A stretch of DNA of 64,000 nucleotides from Fusarium oxysporum f. sp. lycopersici 4287 (Eukaryota > Ascomycota > Sordariomycetes > Hypocreales > Nectriaceae), in the NCBI RefSeq assembly GCF_000149955.1, contig NC_030987.1, forward strand, positions 4,149,190-4,213,189, written 5' to 3'. Position numbers and translations under genes: made by a program. The notes beneath the pieces are model-generated. The model did no database searches. It worked only from the letters and a program-made list of their open reading frames with translations, and was not told the origin of the DNA. Positions 10,333 through 19,632 of this stretch are shown piece by piece (position 1 is the stretch's first letter; the number at the start of each line of letters is the position of its first letter).

Positions 10333-11517
10333 ATGTCAAACCCAGTGCACGCCAGCGCCAACCGCGACGCAGCCAGTAAATCTTCGCTTTCTGTTGTTCT
10401 GCGCAAGTTCAGTGTTCTTGCGCAGCGGCCCGAACCGAAGAAGTATCCACCGATCTCTTCCATCCCTCGTACATCAGCTGCACGCTTGGCTCAAGCTGCT
10501 GAAGATCATATCATCGATCGAGACCATCCTGCGCCAAAGACATATCTTTATCTCGCTTATGGATCCAACCTCGCCGCTGAGACATTTCTGGGAGTTCGTG
10601 GCATTAGACCGCTGTCCCAGGTGAATGTCTCAGTGCCAACGTTGGAGCTTAAGTTCAACCTTCCTGGAATTCCTTATCGCGAGCCATGCTTTGCGAACGT
10701 CGATTACAGAAAGCTTCCTGAGAAGCCAAAGCTGCCTCCAAAGGTGCCAGTCCCACCTTTCGATCCTCCGCAGCCACCACACTCAGAGGAGATCAGGTGG
10801 GATGAGGGTCTTATGGGTGTGGTATACGAAGTAACAGAGGAGGATTACCGCACCATCATCCGCACTGAAGGTGGTGGAGCAGGTTACAAAGAGATTGTTG
10901 TGCCTTGCATACCATTGCCTCCCAAGATGTCCATTCCTGAGAAGCCATTTCCCGATATCCCTCGACCTTTTCTGTCAAGAACGCTTTTTGCACCACAGAT
11001 TCCTGACAAGGATTTGCCCGATGACCCTCGCAAGCACAAGTGGTGGTATCGCTTTCTGCTCGGCCCTCAGCGTGAACCTGGCTATGCACACGCTAGTGCT
11101 CGATATCTCAATCTCATCAAAGACGGTGCCAAGGAACATGAACTTCCCGATGGATACCAGCGTTACCTGCACTCATTACAGCCATACACGATAACAACAT
11201 TGAGACAGAGAATAGGGGCATTCTTCTTCCTCTTCTTCACAGTATTTTTCTTCGGAACGGTCATTCTTCTGTCTAAGTTTTTGGCCGACAAGCGCGGCAA
11301 GGTGCCCCAGTGGTTGGCTGTCACCATGACTGTCATGTTCACTGTGGCCTGGATGGTTTATGATAATGTTTTCAAGCCTATTTTTGGAAATGGTGAAAGG
11401 ACTGAAGAGAAGGACGAGAGGAAAACACACGGGCGGAAACGCTCTTTGTCGGCGATGCTTAATCACTTCCCATCGACGGATGAGGAGAAGGTGGAATTGT
11501 TGGGCGAGTATAATTGA
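10333..11517 (+). CDS. Gamma-glutamylcyclotransferase-like membrane protein
   Basis: 394 residues from ATG 10333, in one exon; the upstream in-frame codons begin without an ATG. The cyclotransferase fold starts at about residue 75 with the substrate-binding loop YLAYGSNL, and the candidate catalytic Glu lies in IRTEGGGAGYKEI. This family releases 5-oxoproline from gamma-glutamyl peptides, and the GliK/GGACT branch occurs in fungi. Unlike small soluble GGCTs, this protein has a proline-rich insert (KLPPKVPVPPFDPPQPP) and two C-terminal membrane segments (about residues 295-320 and 330-350: FFFLFFTVFFFGTVILL; VTMTVMFTVAWMVY) followed by a basic tail. So the enzyme domain is probably membrane-tethered. 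The substrate is unknown. Confidence 0.75.
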   Translation: MSNPVHASANRDAASKSSLSVVLRKFSVLAQRPEPKKYPPISSIPRTSAARLAQAAEDHIIDRDHPAPKTYLYLAYGSNLAAETFLGVRGIRPLSQVNVSVPTLELKFNLPGIPYREPCFANVDYRKLPEKPKLPPKVPVPPFDPPQPPHSEEIRWDEGLMGVVYEVTEEDYRTIIRTEGGGAGYKEIVVPCIPLPPKMSIPEKPFPDIPRPFLSRTLFAPQIPDKDLPDDPRKHKWWYRFLLGPQREPGYAHASARYLNLIKDGAKEHELPDGYQRYLHSLQPYTITTLRQRIGAFFFLFFTVFFFGTVILLSKFLADKRGKVPQWLAVTMTVMFTVAWMVYDNVFKPIFGNGERTEEKDERKTHGRKRSLSAMLNHFPSTDEEKVELLGEYN

Positions 11518-12564
11518 GAGGACGGAGTAAATTTAGCTGTTGAATTTAACTGTTCTTAATCGCTGAGTTATGGGACATGTCTGTTTTTCATACTGACACT
11601 TATCGGGGCTCTGATCAGCATGCACATTGGCAACAGTTCAGATTGGATAGTGATAAAATTTCAAGTCAAATATTTCTGATAACCAAATGCAGGCATTCGT
11701 ATCTCTGTTAAATACACTGACCTCTACACGGATAAAAGGGATGGGAGTGAGATGACTCCGTTGGGGTAAACTTGGCAACGTCAACATGCAGTTGAGCTCT
11801 AGCGCCTCTGAACCCGTTACAATGCAACGATACATCCTCGGCAGCAAATGATATCGTGATATGATGCGACTCTTGGTAGCGATAACCTCAAAATTTACAT
11901 CATTTGATCTAAGCTCCTGATCTTTCCTTATACCTCTGTAGTTCTTTAACATGTGCTCGTCACGCGACAAGGGGATCGGCCCGCGGATTACGGAACGGGG
12001 CTCGGTGCTGTAACTGTTCCTGGATTATGCATCTTTGCCCCCTTGTCTCCCGGAGAATCCTAGACTTTGCAGAGATCCTTGTTTCGAGGTTTTGGTTAAC
12101 ATGTGAAATCCCACTTAAAAAGTTGAATTGGAATTTTATGTTGTTTCCATGTGATTAAAGCTATCGTTGAGAGTAGAATTATCTTTCAAGCGTTCTTCAT
12201 ATCAAGTTGTAGTTTACATGGCTATGCACTCTGAGCTTCTTCTAGAAAAATAGCTTCCAATTGCCATATGCAGCCACAGCAATCAATACCTCCTTGCATG
12301 TGAAAAACTGCCCCTCGGCCTCATCAAGGTCTCGAGATTTCTCCAGCTCCATTATCACGGATATCAATGGGGTTTTGATGGGACGCTTTCCCCCTTGGAG
12401 CAGGCGGTGTCACTTATCTCATTCTGCCATGCGTCATTGTGGCTTGCTCCAGGGTTCAACAACCTGGAAAGCTGGAGCAGGTCCCTCGGACTATTCAGCT
12501 TCAGTACCCCTCATAAAGCTCTTTTTTCGCCCTTACACAACTCTCGATTCTCCTTCTCCCCCGT
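11518..12564 (+). promoter_or_regulatory. Upstream region of glycerol-3-phosphate dehydrogenase with four STRE-like CCCCT motifs
   Basis: CCCCT cores occur on the plus strand at 12039-12043, 12311-12315, 12391-12395 and 12507-12511. CCCCT/AGGGG is the stress-response element bound by Msn2/4-type zinc-finger factors, and yeast GPD1 is osmostress-induced. Four cores in about 530 bp are suggestive but not tested for enrichment. No other gene in the interval. Confidence 0.4.
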
Positions 12565-13990
12565 ATGTTTCGATCGCTTGCAGTGCGCTCTTCTTTCGTC
12601 TTTGCTAAATCTTCGAGATTACTCTCTTGTACTCATATTCGCACTTATTCTTCTGCGACATTCGGTAACATGGCGAGCTTGGGTGGATATTCAAAGAAGC
12701 ACAAGGTGACCATTGTGGGATCCGGTAACTGGTATGCCTTCCGCTCTCCGGCTCCGTCTCTATCGTAGCTTGAGCCATTGACTAACAGAAGCTGCTAGGG
12801 GCTCAACAATTGCCAAGATCGTCGCTGAAAACACCCGCGCCAACAAAGATCTCTTCGAGGAAGATGTCCAGATGTGGGTCTACGAGGAGGACGTGACGAT
12901 TACCAAGGACTCCAAATTATATGACGAAACCACCGGCGACAAGCCCCAGAAGCTCACAGAAGTCATCAACAAGCACCACGAGAACGTAAAGTACCTGCCC
13001 GGTATTCCTCTGCCCTCAAACATCATCGCCAACCCCGACATTCGCGACGCTGTCAAGGACTCCACCATTCTTGTCTTCAACTTGCCCCACCAGTTCATCG
13101 CAAACGTCTGCAAGCAGGTCAACGGACACATTCTTCCCTATGCTCGAGGAATCAGCTGTATCAAGGGTGTCAATGTCACTGACGACGGTATCAGCCTGTT
13201 CAGCGAGTGGATTGGTGACGGGCTAGGCATTTACTGTGGTGCCCTGAGTGGTGCTAACTTGGCTCGTGAAATTGCTGAGGAGAAGTGGTCAGAGACTACT
13301 ATCGCTTACGACCCTCCGGCTCTTGACAACAGCAGAGCTCCCACGCCACGAACAGGTAGCCCCAATCCTACAATTGGCGAGCTTCCCGAAATGCAGCACA
13401 AGGACGTTCGAGGCCGAACTTCCAAGACCAAGCTCACCGCTATGCCAGCCGATTATCCTCCTCTGGATCAGGATTGCTTCCGAACGCTCTTCCACCGACC
13501 TTACTTCCACGTCCAGACGGTCTCCGACGTTGCGGGTGTATCTCTGAGCGGTGCCTTGAAGAACGTAGTTGCTCTCGCAGCTGGTTTCGTCGACGGTCGT
13601 GGTTGGGGTGATAACGCAAAGGCAGCTATCATGCGCGTCGGTCTCATGGAAATGGTCAAGTTCGGCAAGGAATTCTTCGGCGAGACCGTCCACACAGCTA
13701 CCTTTACCGAATCCTCCGCCGGTGTCGCCGACCTTATCACATCCTGCTCCGGCGGCCGTAACTTCCGTTGTGCCAAGAAGGCCGTCGAGAAGGGAATCTC
13801 CGTGCAAGAGGTCGAGAAGCAGGATCTCAACGGACAGAAGATCCAGGGTACAACCACCGCAGAGGAGGTGAACAGCTTCCTCAAGGCTCGCGGGTTGGAG
13901 TCGGAGTATCCGCTGTTCACGGCGGTGAATGCCATTCTCAACGGACAGGCCAAGGTGGACGACATCCCCCATCTGGTGCAGGATTCTTGA
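12565..13990 (+). CDS. gpd1: NAD-dependent glycerol-3-phosphate dehydrogenase
   Basis: Reduces dihydroxyacetone phosphate to glycerol 3-phosphate for glycerol (osmolyte) and lipid synthesis. Exons 12565-12731 and 12799-13990 (452 residues); the intron splits the Trp of the NAD-binding loop GSGNWGS. Family motifs follow in order: [31 protein letters not shown], the substrate-binding [15 protein letters not shown], and [16 protein letters not shown]. The first ATG gives a basic, Ser/Arg-rich, acid-free leader ([20 protein letters not shown]) resembling a mitochondrial presequence; an internal ATG at 12670 ([13 protein letters not shown]) would give the cytosolic form. A Ser/Thr-Pro-rich insert of about 45 residues ([14 protein letters not shown] region) sits before the substrate domain and is absent from yeast Gpd1. 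Confidence 0.96.
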
Positions 13991-14902
13991 TTTTGAAAAG
14001 ATGAAATATTTAGCGAGAATTTGTATCGTTGACGGTATGTGTGTACTGTGGCGTTTGTATGGCTTAGGTGGTTCTACATGGTTTACTCGGATCAGGAGGG
14101 AATAGGCAGTGATTTAGAGTCATGAGTGATTGGGGCTGTACTTTGCTGAGTGGAAGGACGGGTCATATACATGAAAATGAACATAGAAATGATATCTATT
14201 ATGAATGTAGCTGTTTTTAAGAGAGCTTTGCCGATTCATTGTTTTGTACGACGGTTTGAGAGTGTTCCGGCATGGCTACGTTCCAGACACTGAACATTCC
14301 TGGTGTTGATGTAGTCGTTTTGAGGCTGAGACCTGCAGTGTTGTTGAAGATTTTGTCGTAAACATTACCTATTGCGGTTTGGCAGGGTCCCTCGTGGGTT
14401 GTACAGAACAACAGCTCGTGTAAGTGAAGTGCCTTATGATATCACAGCTTAATGATCGTGATTCTCGGAATTATGCTCAACTCAATGCGATGTCTCTCCA
14501 AGAGGATGGTTTGAAACGGATTGATAGAAGGCACTTGATCTCGCCGAATTCATGAGGATGAATGTATGTTATGCGGTGGAAGCCGCAATGGGGCATGAGA
14601 TTCCGCCTTCAGTTGAGACAAGATAACATGGCGACGGGAAAGGCCGAGCAACGAACTCAGCTTGCCAACATGAATGCCTTTTACATCACCAGAAATCTCA
14701 CTTTTCTTCTGCCATTTTCTTTTTCAGTATCTTCTTATTGACCCTAGCCAGCTTCTTCAAGCATCACCATTATCCTTTATCGGCTCTCTCTTCATAAGCT
14801 GGCTTTTGATTCACCAGCATGCTCCATTCCCTTTAATACTCGCATTTCACTTCACGATATACGGCAGATACAAGCTGCAGAGCTCGATAGCGCGTCAGCA
14901 TC
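13991..14902. other. Intergenic region, 0.9 kb
   Basis: 3' region of the dehydrogenase and promoter of the SLATT gene. Short ORFs only; no gene, RNA or repeat recognised. Confidence 0.4.
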
Positions 14903-15790
14903 ATGATGGCGGAAATTGATTCAACCGTCCCCCAGACATCGATGGACCCTACTCAGAATTTCGGACACTACATAAACGGAGCAGATCAGAGCAGCATGGA
15001 GAATGGCCCGGGTCAGAAAAAACATAAGAATGTTAGATATCGCTTCCTATCGCCTACAGAATGGGCCATCCTAGCTCGAGGAGTTGGCGGGATTATAGAT
15101 ATAGAGCACAACAAGCCTGTTCATCCGACCAGTAGCCTCTGGCCCCCGAACGGCCTTCCCCAGGGTCTCTATCGCGATTGCGTCTACCGTCGTACCATTT
15201 CATCGTACTCATTTCACTTCATCGGCTTCGTTCGCGCAATTCTTTTTGTCTTGCAATTGATGATTGGTGCTAGTATCACAGCTCTCAGCTCTGGAGGGTT
15301 CGACGACACAGCCATCACTATTCTCGCTGCGTCCAACACAGTTATCGCGGGGCTGTTGGCTCTGTTGCACAACAGCGGTATTCCTGATCGATACAGATAC
15401 GACAAGTCTGAGTTTCAAAAGGTCGAAGATCACATTGGAGAAGTTCTCGCCACGGGTATTGTACGTGCGGACCAGTCGGTCCAAGAGGCTCTCGCTAAGT
15501 GCTACGATCGTTTCGACCACGCCAGACGAACGGTTGAAGCCAATATGCCATCGGCTTATGCCCCAAGTCAATCAACGCCATCTTCACGGCGAGGATCCCA
15601 ACCTCAACATCAGCCTCTACCACCGATGCCAATGCCTATACCGATACCAGCACGGGCACCGACGACAGTGGCATCAACTCCAACACACACGAGGGCAACA
15701 ACAGAACCTATCACACCACCTAGAAAGAAGTCACTAAATACTGAAGCCGCCCAAGAAGAAAAGGGTCCAACCACCAAGCCTAGCGAATGA
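14903..15790 (+). CDS. Fungal SLATT-domain protein (SMODS and SLOG-associating two-TM effector type)
   Basis: 295 residues, single exon. The core at about residues 85-185 fits the fungal SLATT pattern: YRDCVYRRTISSYSFHF, a first hydrophobic segment (IGFVRAILFVLQLMIGASITAL), then a second (AITILAASNTVIAGLLALL), then NSGIPDRYRYDKSEF with a conserved helix after it. The C-terminal 90 residues are Pro/Ser/Thr-rich and disordered, with a PMPMPIPIP run. In bacteria SLATT proteins are predicted pore-forming effectors of nucleotide-signalling immune systems; the role of fungal versions is not established. No nucleotide cyclase or SLOG partner is encoded next to it. A second in-frame ATG at codon 2 makes the exact start uncertain by one residue. 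Confidence 0.75.
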   Translation: MMAEIDSTVPQTSMDPTQNFGHYINGADQSSMENGPGQKKHKNVRYRFLSPTEWAILARGVGGIIDIEHNKPVHPTSSLWPPNGLPQGLYRDCVYRRTISSYSFHFIGFVRAILFVLQLMIGASITALSSGGFDDTAITILAASNTVIAGLLALLHNSGIPDRYRYDKSEFQKVEDHIGEVLATGIVRADQSVQEALAKCYDRFDHARRTVEANMPSAYAPSQSTPSSRRGSQPQHQPLPPMPMPIPIPARAPTTVASTPTHTRATTEPITPPRKKSLNTEAAQEEKGPTTKPSE

Positions 15791-16552
15791 TGCAAGACTA
15801 GAGCTCGGCAAAGAATCTCCAACGGGATGCGGTCATTTCCTAGCTTGCCGCTTATCAGATAAATTACCTACCGAAATCGACTTATTTTGCCGACTAGGGC
15901 TGTGTTGTACCTGCATTAGTCTGGTTATTGGCAAGAGATTAAATGACCACCCAACCTAGTTCTCGTTCCGTCATAGCCTCTCACCCACCAGGATTCAGCA
16001 TCAGCATCCTTCATGCATTAATTGGGACTTTGAATAGACGCTGTCAGAATAGGAGTCAAAAGATCTTCAATTCTGACACTGGCTCCAATTGTTTCTCATT
16101 ACTGTATTTGGTCATATCGAGACCTGAGACCTCCACTGATCAACCATGAAACGAACCACGGACCTTGTCACAGTTTAATTGCTTGCCTTGGCCTTCCCCT
16201 CTTTAATCGTTATTGACGTGGTGCGACCAGGGATTATGGTCTGGGGCGCCTAGTTTCATGATGCTTTGAAGGATGGCCTCCCCCCACTGCGGCCATTTAC
16301 CACTTACACTAGACAAGGGCAGTGTGACAGTCTGTCACTCTACACCATTTGAGTCTAATTTACTTAAGTCTCTCGCTGTGCCTCACGACTCGGGAGTCGA
16401 AGCCTTTTTGCTTCTTCTCTTTCACCGTAGTCAGTCTTTACCCGCTTCTCACAGCGTGATCATGCCTTTGTTATAGCCCAGCAACACATTCATTTATCCA
16501 GGTTATACCCACCCAAGTCACTCTTTTTACTGGATTGGATCGTCTATTCATC
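15791..16552. other. Intergenic region, 0.76 kb, with a short palindrome
   Basis: Promoter region of the GT31-like gene. Contains the palindrome gtgacag-t-ctgtcac at 16324-16338. Otherwise nothing recognised. Confidence 0.4.
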
Positions 16553-18115
16553 ATGATTATGATTTCTAGCCCGCCTACTATTCCCCGCAGGGTCGTTCAG
16601 CTGCTTGTTCTTGTTGTCGTCGTTGTTCTCTTCTTTCAGACAAGATGGCTGCACTGGCCTCGAACAAACCGCGATACTGAAATCGCCATCAAAGGACCAG
16701 TTCCGGAAGAACAGTACCTCGAGCGACTAAGGCAGAAAATTGGACTTTCGGATCAAACTTCATGGACTGCATGGAAAGTCCGTGTTTTAGAGCAGGACTC
16801 TGAGTATACTTCAGTCACGAACATCGATACAGACTTTCATTCAAATCAGCCCCGAATTATCGATACCAAGACTCCCGAGAGGAGAAATTTGGTTGCACGA
16901 CAGGAACTTAGCCTTCCGATTGTAGGAGGACCGAAGCCAGGACAGATTGACGCTTCGGACTTTGTGTTTGCGATCTCTACGAGTTTTGATCGTGTTGTTA
17001 GGGATGATTATGCTGTTGCGAAGGATTGGGCAAGGTGGATGACTGGTGGGAATCAGCATGGGAACGGAGCGAGTTTTCTGCTTGTTCTTGATCAAGGGCA
17101 CTACCAGCAGGTTAAGAAGCTGACTGAGGTTTTGGTATCTTTGGGCATCGATGCTCATGTTACTATCTCGGAGGGTCAGATCTCTACCGCGAAGAGATAC
17201 TTCAACATGATGGAGTCGGTCAAGAAGTATAGCGCTACACTCGCACAGAAAGGACAGATGAAGAAGTGGTACGGCATTTTGGACGAGGAGATCTTTTTAC
17301 CCAACCTTTCGTACCTCCAAGAACGACTATTCGCATATAACTCTGAGAAGGAATTGTACATTGGATTACCGAGCGAGAGAGGAGACTGGGCTATCGGCGA
17401 AGGATTCATGACGACTTATGGAGGTGGGGCAATCTTCCTTACACGACCTGCCATATCCAAAGTCACGCATCTACCATGCCTTGATGGTGTCGAAGACAGT
17501 CCTACGAGCAAGAAGCGCTGGGACGGTATTCTTCAGGATTGTTTGGCGAAGCATACCAAAATGAAGATGCATATCATCCCAAGCTTCTACTCACCCAAGG
17601 ACAACGACGATTACTCTTCCCATCTGGATAGCTATGAGACGGGCATTCAACCCCTGGCTCTTCACGGCTACGGAGAACGCCATCACCTCACCCCAAGCCA
17701 AGCCCATCTCGTCACTGATGTCTGCGGCGAAGCATGCTTCCTTCAACGCTACCGCTTCCGCGACAACTGGGTCCTTGTGAATGGCTACACCATAACCGAA
17801 TACCCCGATGGAATCCACCTCTCCGACATGCCGCTCTCTACCGCCGGAAAAGCCAGTTCCTCCCGTCGTTCCGTCATTGGTCCCGTGAAGCTCAAAGAAA
17901 GAGACACAGATCGAAAGATGTTGTTCTGGACGGGACGACGAAATGTGTGGAAGTTGATGGACTCTGTCACTACCGCTGAAGGGGATGTGTGGCAGGCTTA
18001 TGTGAAAAGAGGCGTTATTGATGAGCCGGCTTTGAAGAAGAGATGGGGCGAGGAAGTGGGTGATGTCAAGGATAGTGTTATTGTGCTGGTCTGGGAATCA
18101 GCGAAACGATTATGA
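16553..18115 (+). CDS. GT31-like glycosyltransferase, type II membrane protein
   Basis: 520 residues from ATG 16553 in one exon. A single N-terminal membrane anchor (about residues 14-30, VVQLLVLVVVVVLFF) after a short basic cytosolic tail is typical of Golgi glycosyltransferases. The lumenal part has an AISTSFDRV segment and, at about residue 240, KKWYGILDEEIFLPN, which occupies the place of the fringe/GT31 acidic metal-binding motif. GGGAIFLTRP follows, as in fungal fringe-like proteins, then CLDGVEDSPT and a Cys pair in VCGEACFLQ. Sugar donor and acceptor cannot be inferred. Downstream it converges on the first RING gene. Confidence 0.75.
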   Translation: MIMISSPPTIPRRVVQLLVLVVVVVLFFQTRWLHWPRTNRDTEIAIKGPVPEEQYLERLRQKIGLSDQTSWTAWKVRVLEQDSEYTSVTNIDTDFHSNQPRIIDTKTPERRNLVARQELSLPIVGGPKPGQIDASDFVFAISTSFDRVVRDDYAVAKDWARWMTGGNQHGNGASFLLVLDQGHYQQVKKLTEVLVSLGIDAHVTISEGQISTAKRYFNMMESVKKYSATLAQKGQMKKWYGILDEEIFLPNLSYLQERLFAYNSEKELYIGLPSERGDWAIGEGFMTTYGGGAIFLTRPAISKVTHLPCLDGVEDSPTSKKRWDGILQDCLAKHTKMKMHIIPSFYSPKDNDDYSSHLDSYETGIQPLALHGYGERHHLTPSQAHLVTDVCGEACFLQRYRFRDNWVLVNGYTITEYPDGIHLSDMPLSTAGKASSSRRSVIGPVKLKERDTDRKMLFWTGRRNVWKLMDSVTTAEGDVWQAYVKRGVIDEPALKKRWGEEVGDVKDSVIVLVWESAKRL

Positions 18116-18525
18116 TGGATTTAAGGATTCTTATGTATGTATGTTATGGTTACGGATCGTCCTTTGGATGAGATTTTGATTTAGCACTTATGAAGATTGA
18201 TATGTTATTTCATTGCGAGCATGTTGTCAATCTTGGCCAAAGGATTTGTTACTTGGTGACGATTTCTGGTAGGACAGTCACTAGTCACTAGTTATGTTTT
18301 CAAAATGATCAGTGGTTGTACAATATTATATTGTCGATGCAGTAAGGGTATAGTTAAACCTTTGCGCCATGCCATGCCCAGTAAATAAAGACAGTATTCT
18401 TTGCATGCCAGACAAAAAAAGAAACAGTATTCCAAACAGCCATATTTCCAAACTTATAAAGAAAAAAAAAGAAAAAAACACCCAATGCAACTTCATATCT
18501 CTCATTATTCTCCAGGCAATATACC
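18116..18525. other. Convergent 3' intergenic region
   Basis: About 400 bp between the stop codons of the GT31-like gene and RING gene A. A-rich near 18410-18480. No terminator or RNA recognised. Confidence 0.4.
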
Positions 18526-19356
18526 CTAGTTCTGTGGTGCAAGTACATATAATTTGACCTTGCACTGGCTGAGATAACCACTGATCCAGTAGTCCTGCCC
18601 GTCTTCCTTCTCCTCCAGTCGACCCTTGTATTCAACGAAGAGGTCCGCAACAGAAGTGGGAAAGTACACCTCTTGCAGGCGGCTCATCACAACTCGACGA
18701 GTGGTATAAGACTTGCCATCAACCGTCAGAACAACACCAAGGGACTTCTTCATGTCCTCAGGGAAGTCTGGTGCTCGCTGAATTTCTGCTGTAATATCGT
18801 AGATGGCTTTTTTATAGGTGCACATCTTGCAGCAGTCATCTATCTTGCCGCCTTTGCCCAAGACATGAGGCGTGAAGGCCATGCCTGGCTTATGCGAGGG
18901 CATGGGTTCCCCGTAGAAGGGGTGTCCACAATCTGGGTGGGGATGGTAGCAGGCGGCTCGACACTTAATACAGGAGGCACGAGCTCCCTCCTCTGTCTTC
19001 ATATCGAAGAATCTCTTGACGCACGAGGCACCAAAGATGTGTCCACAGGGGAGGATAACAGCCCTGTGACTCTCGCCAACTTCCTCATCAACGACGTGAT
19101 CTTTTGGGAAGATGGTTACGTTGGAGCGGCAGACCACGCACTCGATTGAGAGATCCTTGAACTCGATCTCGTTGTTATCGATGCTGGCTTCTAGATTGGG
19201 CCAGTAGCTGTCTTCCGACTCCTCTGTGATGTTTGGTACATCGTTGGGGATGCTGCACCACTCTGTGTTGTTGTTGACGTTCTCCAGAACACACATTGTG
19301 TCTTTGGAGTGGGTTGAAGAGATGTGATGGAGTAGAGTGGATAAGTGTCCGGACAT
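18526..19356 (-). CDS. RING-finger protein A (putative E3 ligase), first of four in a cluster
   Basis: 276 residues from the first ATG (19356); an in-frame ATG at 19296 (MCVLENV) aligns with the start of RING gene B and may be used instead. The RING finger begins at IECVVC, continues with ILPCGHIFGASC and closes with CIKC. It is followed by a second Cys/His block (PDCGHPFYGEPMPSHKPG) and a CCKMC pair, both shared in part with genes B and C. The rest is a mixed alpha/beta region without a recognised family. RING fingers usually recruit E2 enzymes for ubiquitin transfer; the target is unknown. A TATA-like box lies at 19625-19632, placing direct repeats in the leader. The gene is intact. Confidence 0.8.
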   Translation of the reverse strand: MSGHLSTLLHHISSTHSKDTMCVLENVNNNTEWCSIPNDVPNITEESEDSYWPNLEASIDNNEIEFKDLSIECVVCRSNVTIFPKDHVVDEEVGESHRAVILPCGHIFGASCVKRFFDMKTEEGARASCIKCRAACYHPHPDCGHPFYGEPMPSHKPGMAFTPHVLGKGGKIDDCCKMCTYKKAIYDITAEIQRAPDFPEDMKKSLGVVLTVDGKSYTTRRVVMSRLQEVYFPTSVADLFVEYKGRLEEKEDGQDYWISGYLSQCKVKLYVLAPQN

Positions 19357-19408
19357 GATGAGAAGAGTGATGAAAGATGTGATGACAGAAGGATGGTTGA
19401 TGATGTAG

Positions 19409-19569
19409 GTCGAGCTGATGATAGAAGGTTGTTGATGAGAAGCTTGTCGATGATGTATGTCGAGTTGATAATAAAAGATGGGCTGACAGAAGTCAAGCTG
19501 ATGACAGAAAGTTGATGATGCAAGATGAGATGATGGAAGTGAACTTGATATCGTAAGTCAAGCTGATGA
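19409..19569 (-). repeat. Four copies of a 13-bp element in the RING A leader
   Basis: On the minus strand TCATCARCTYGAC (one copy has TTATC) recurs at 19557-19569, 19492-19504, 19459-19471 and 19409-19421, within a pyrimidine-rich stretch full of ATCATC. All lie between the TATA-like box and the first ATG, so they are probably in the 5' UTR. Confidence 0.6.
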
Positions 19570-19624
19570 AAGAAGAAGATGGAGAGAATCTGAAACCAGG
19601 ACTGAACAGGGGGAGGAAGACGCC

Positions 19625-19632
19625 TTTTTATA
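19625..19632 (-). promoter_or_regulatory. TATA-like box of RING gene A
   Basis: TATAAAAA on the minus strand, about 270 bp upstream of the first ATG. No ATG seems to intervene before 19356, which favours that start. Confidence 0.45.

Noticed and set aside
13289..13972. 227-residue minus-strand ORF
   Set aside because: Antisense to the glycerol-3-phosphate dehydrogenase exon.
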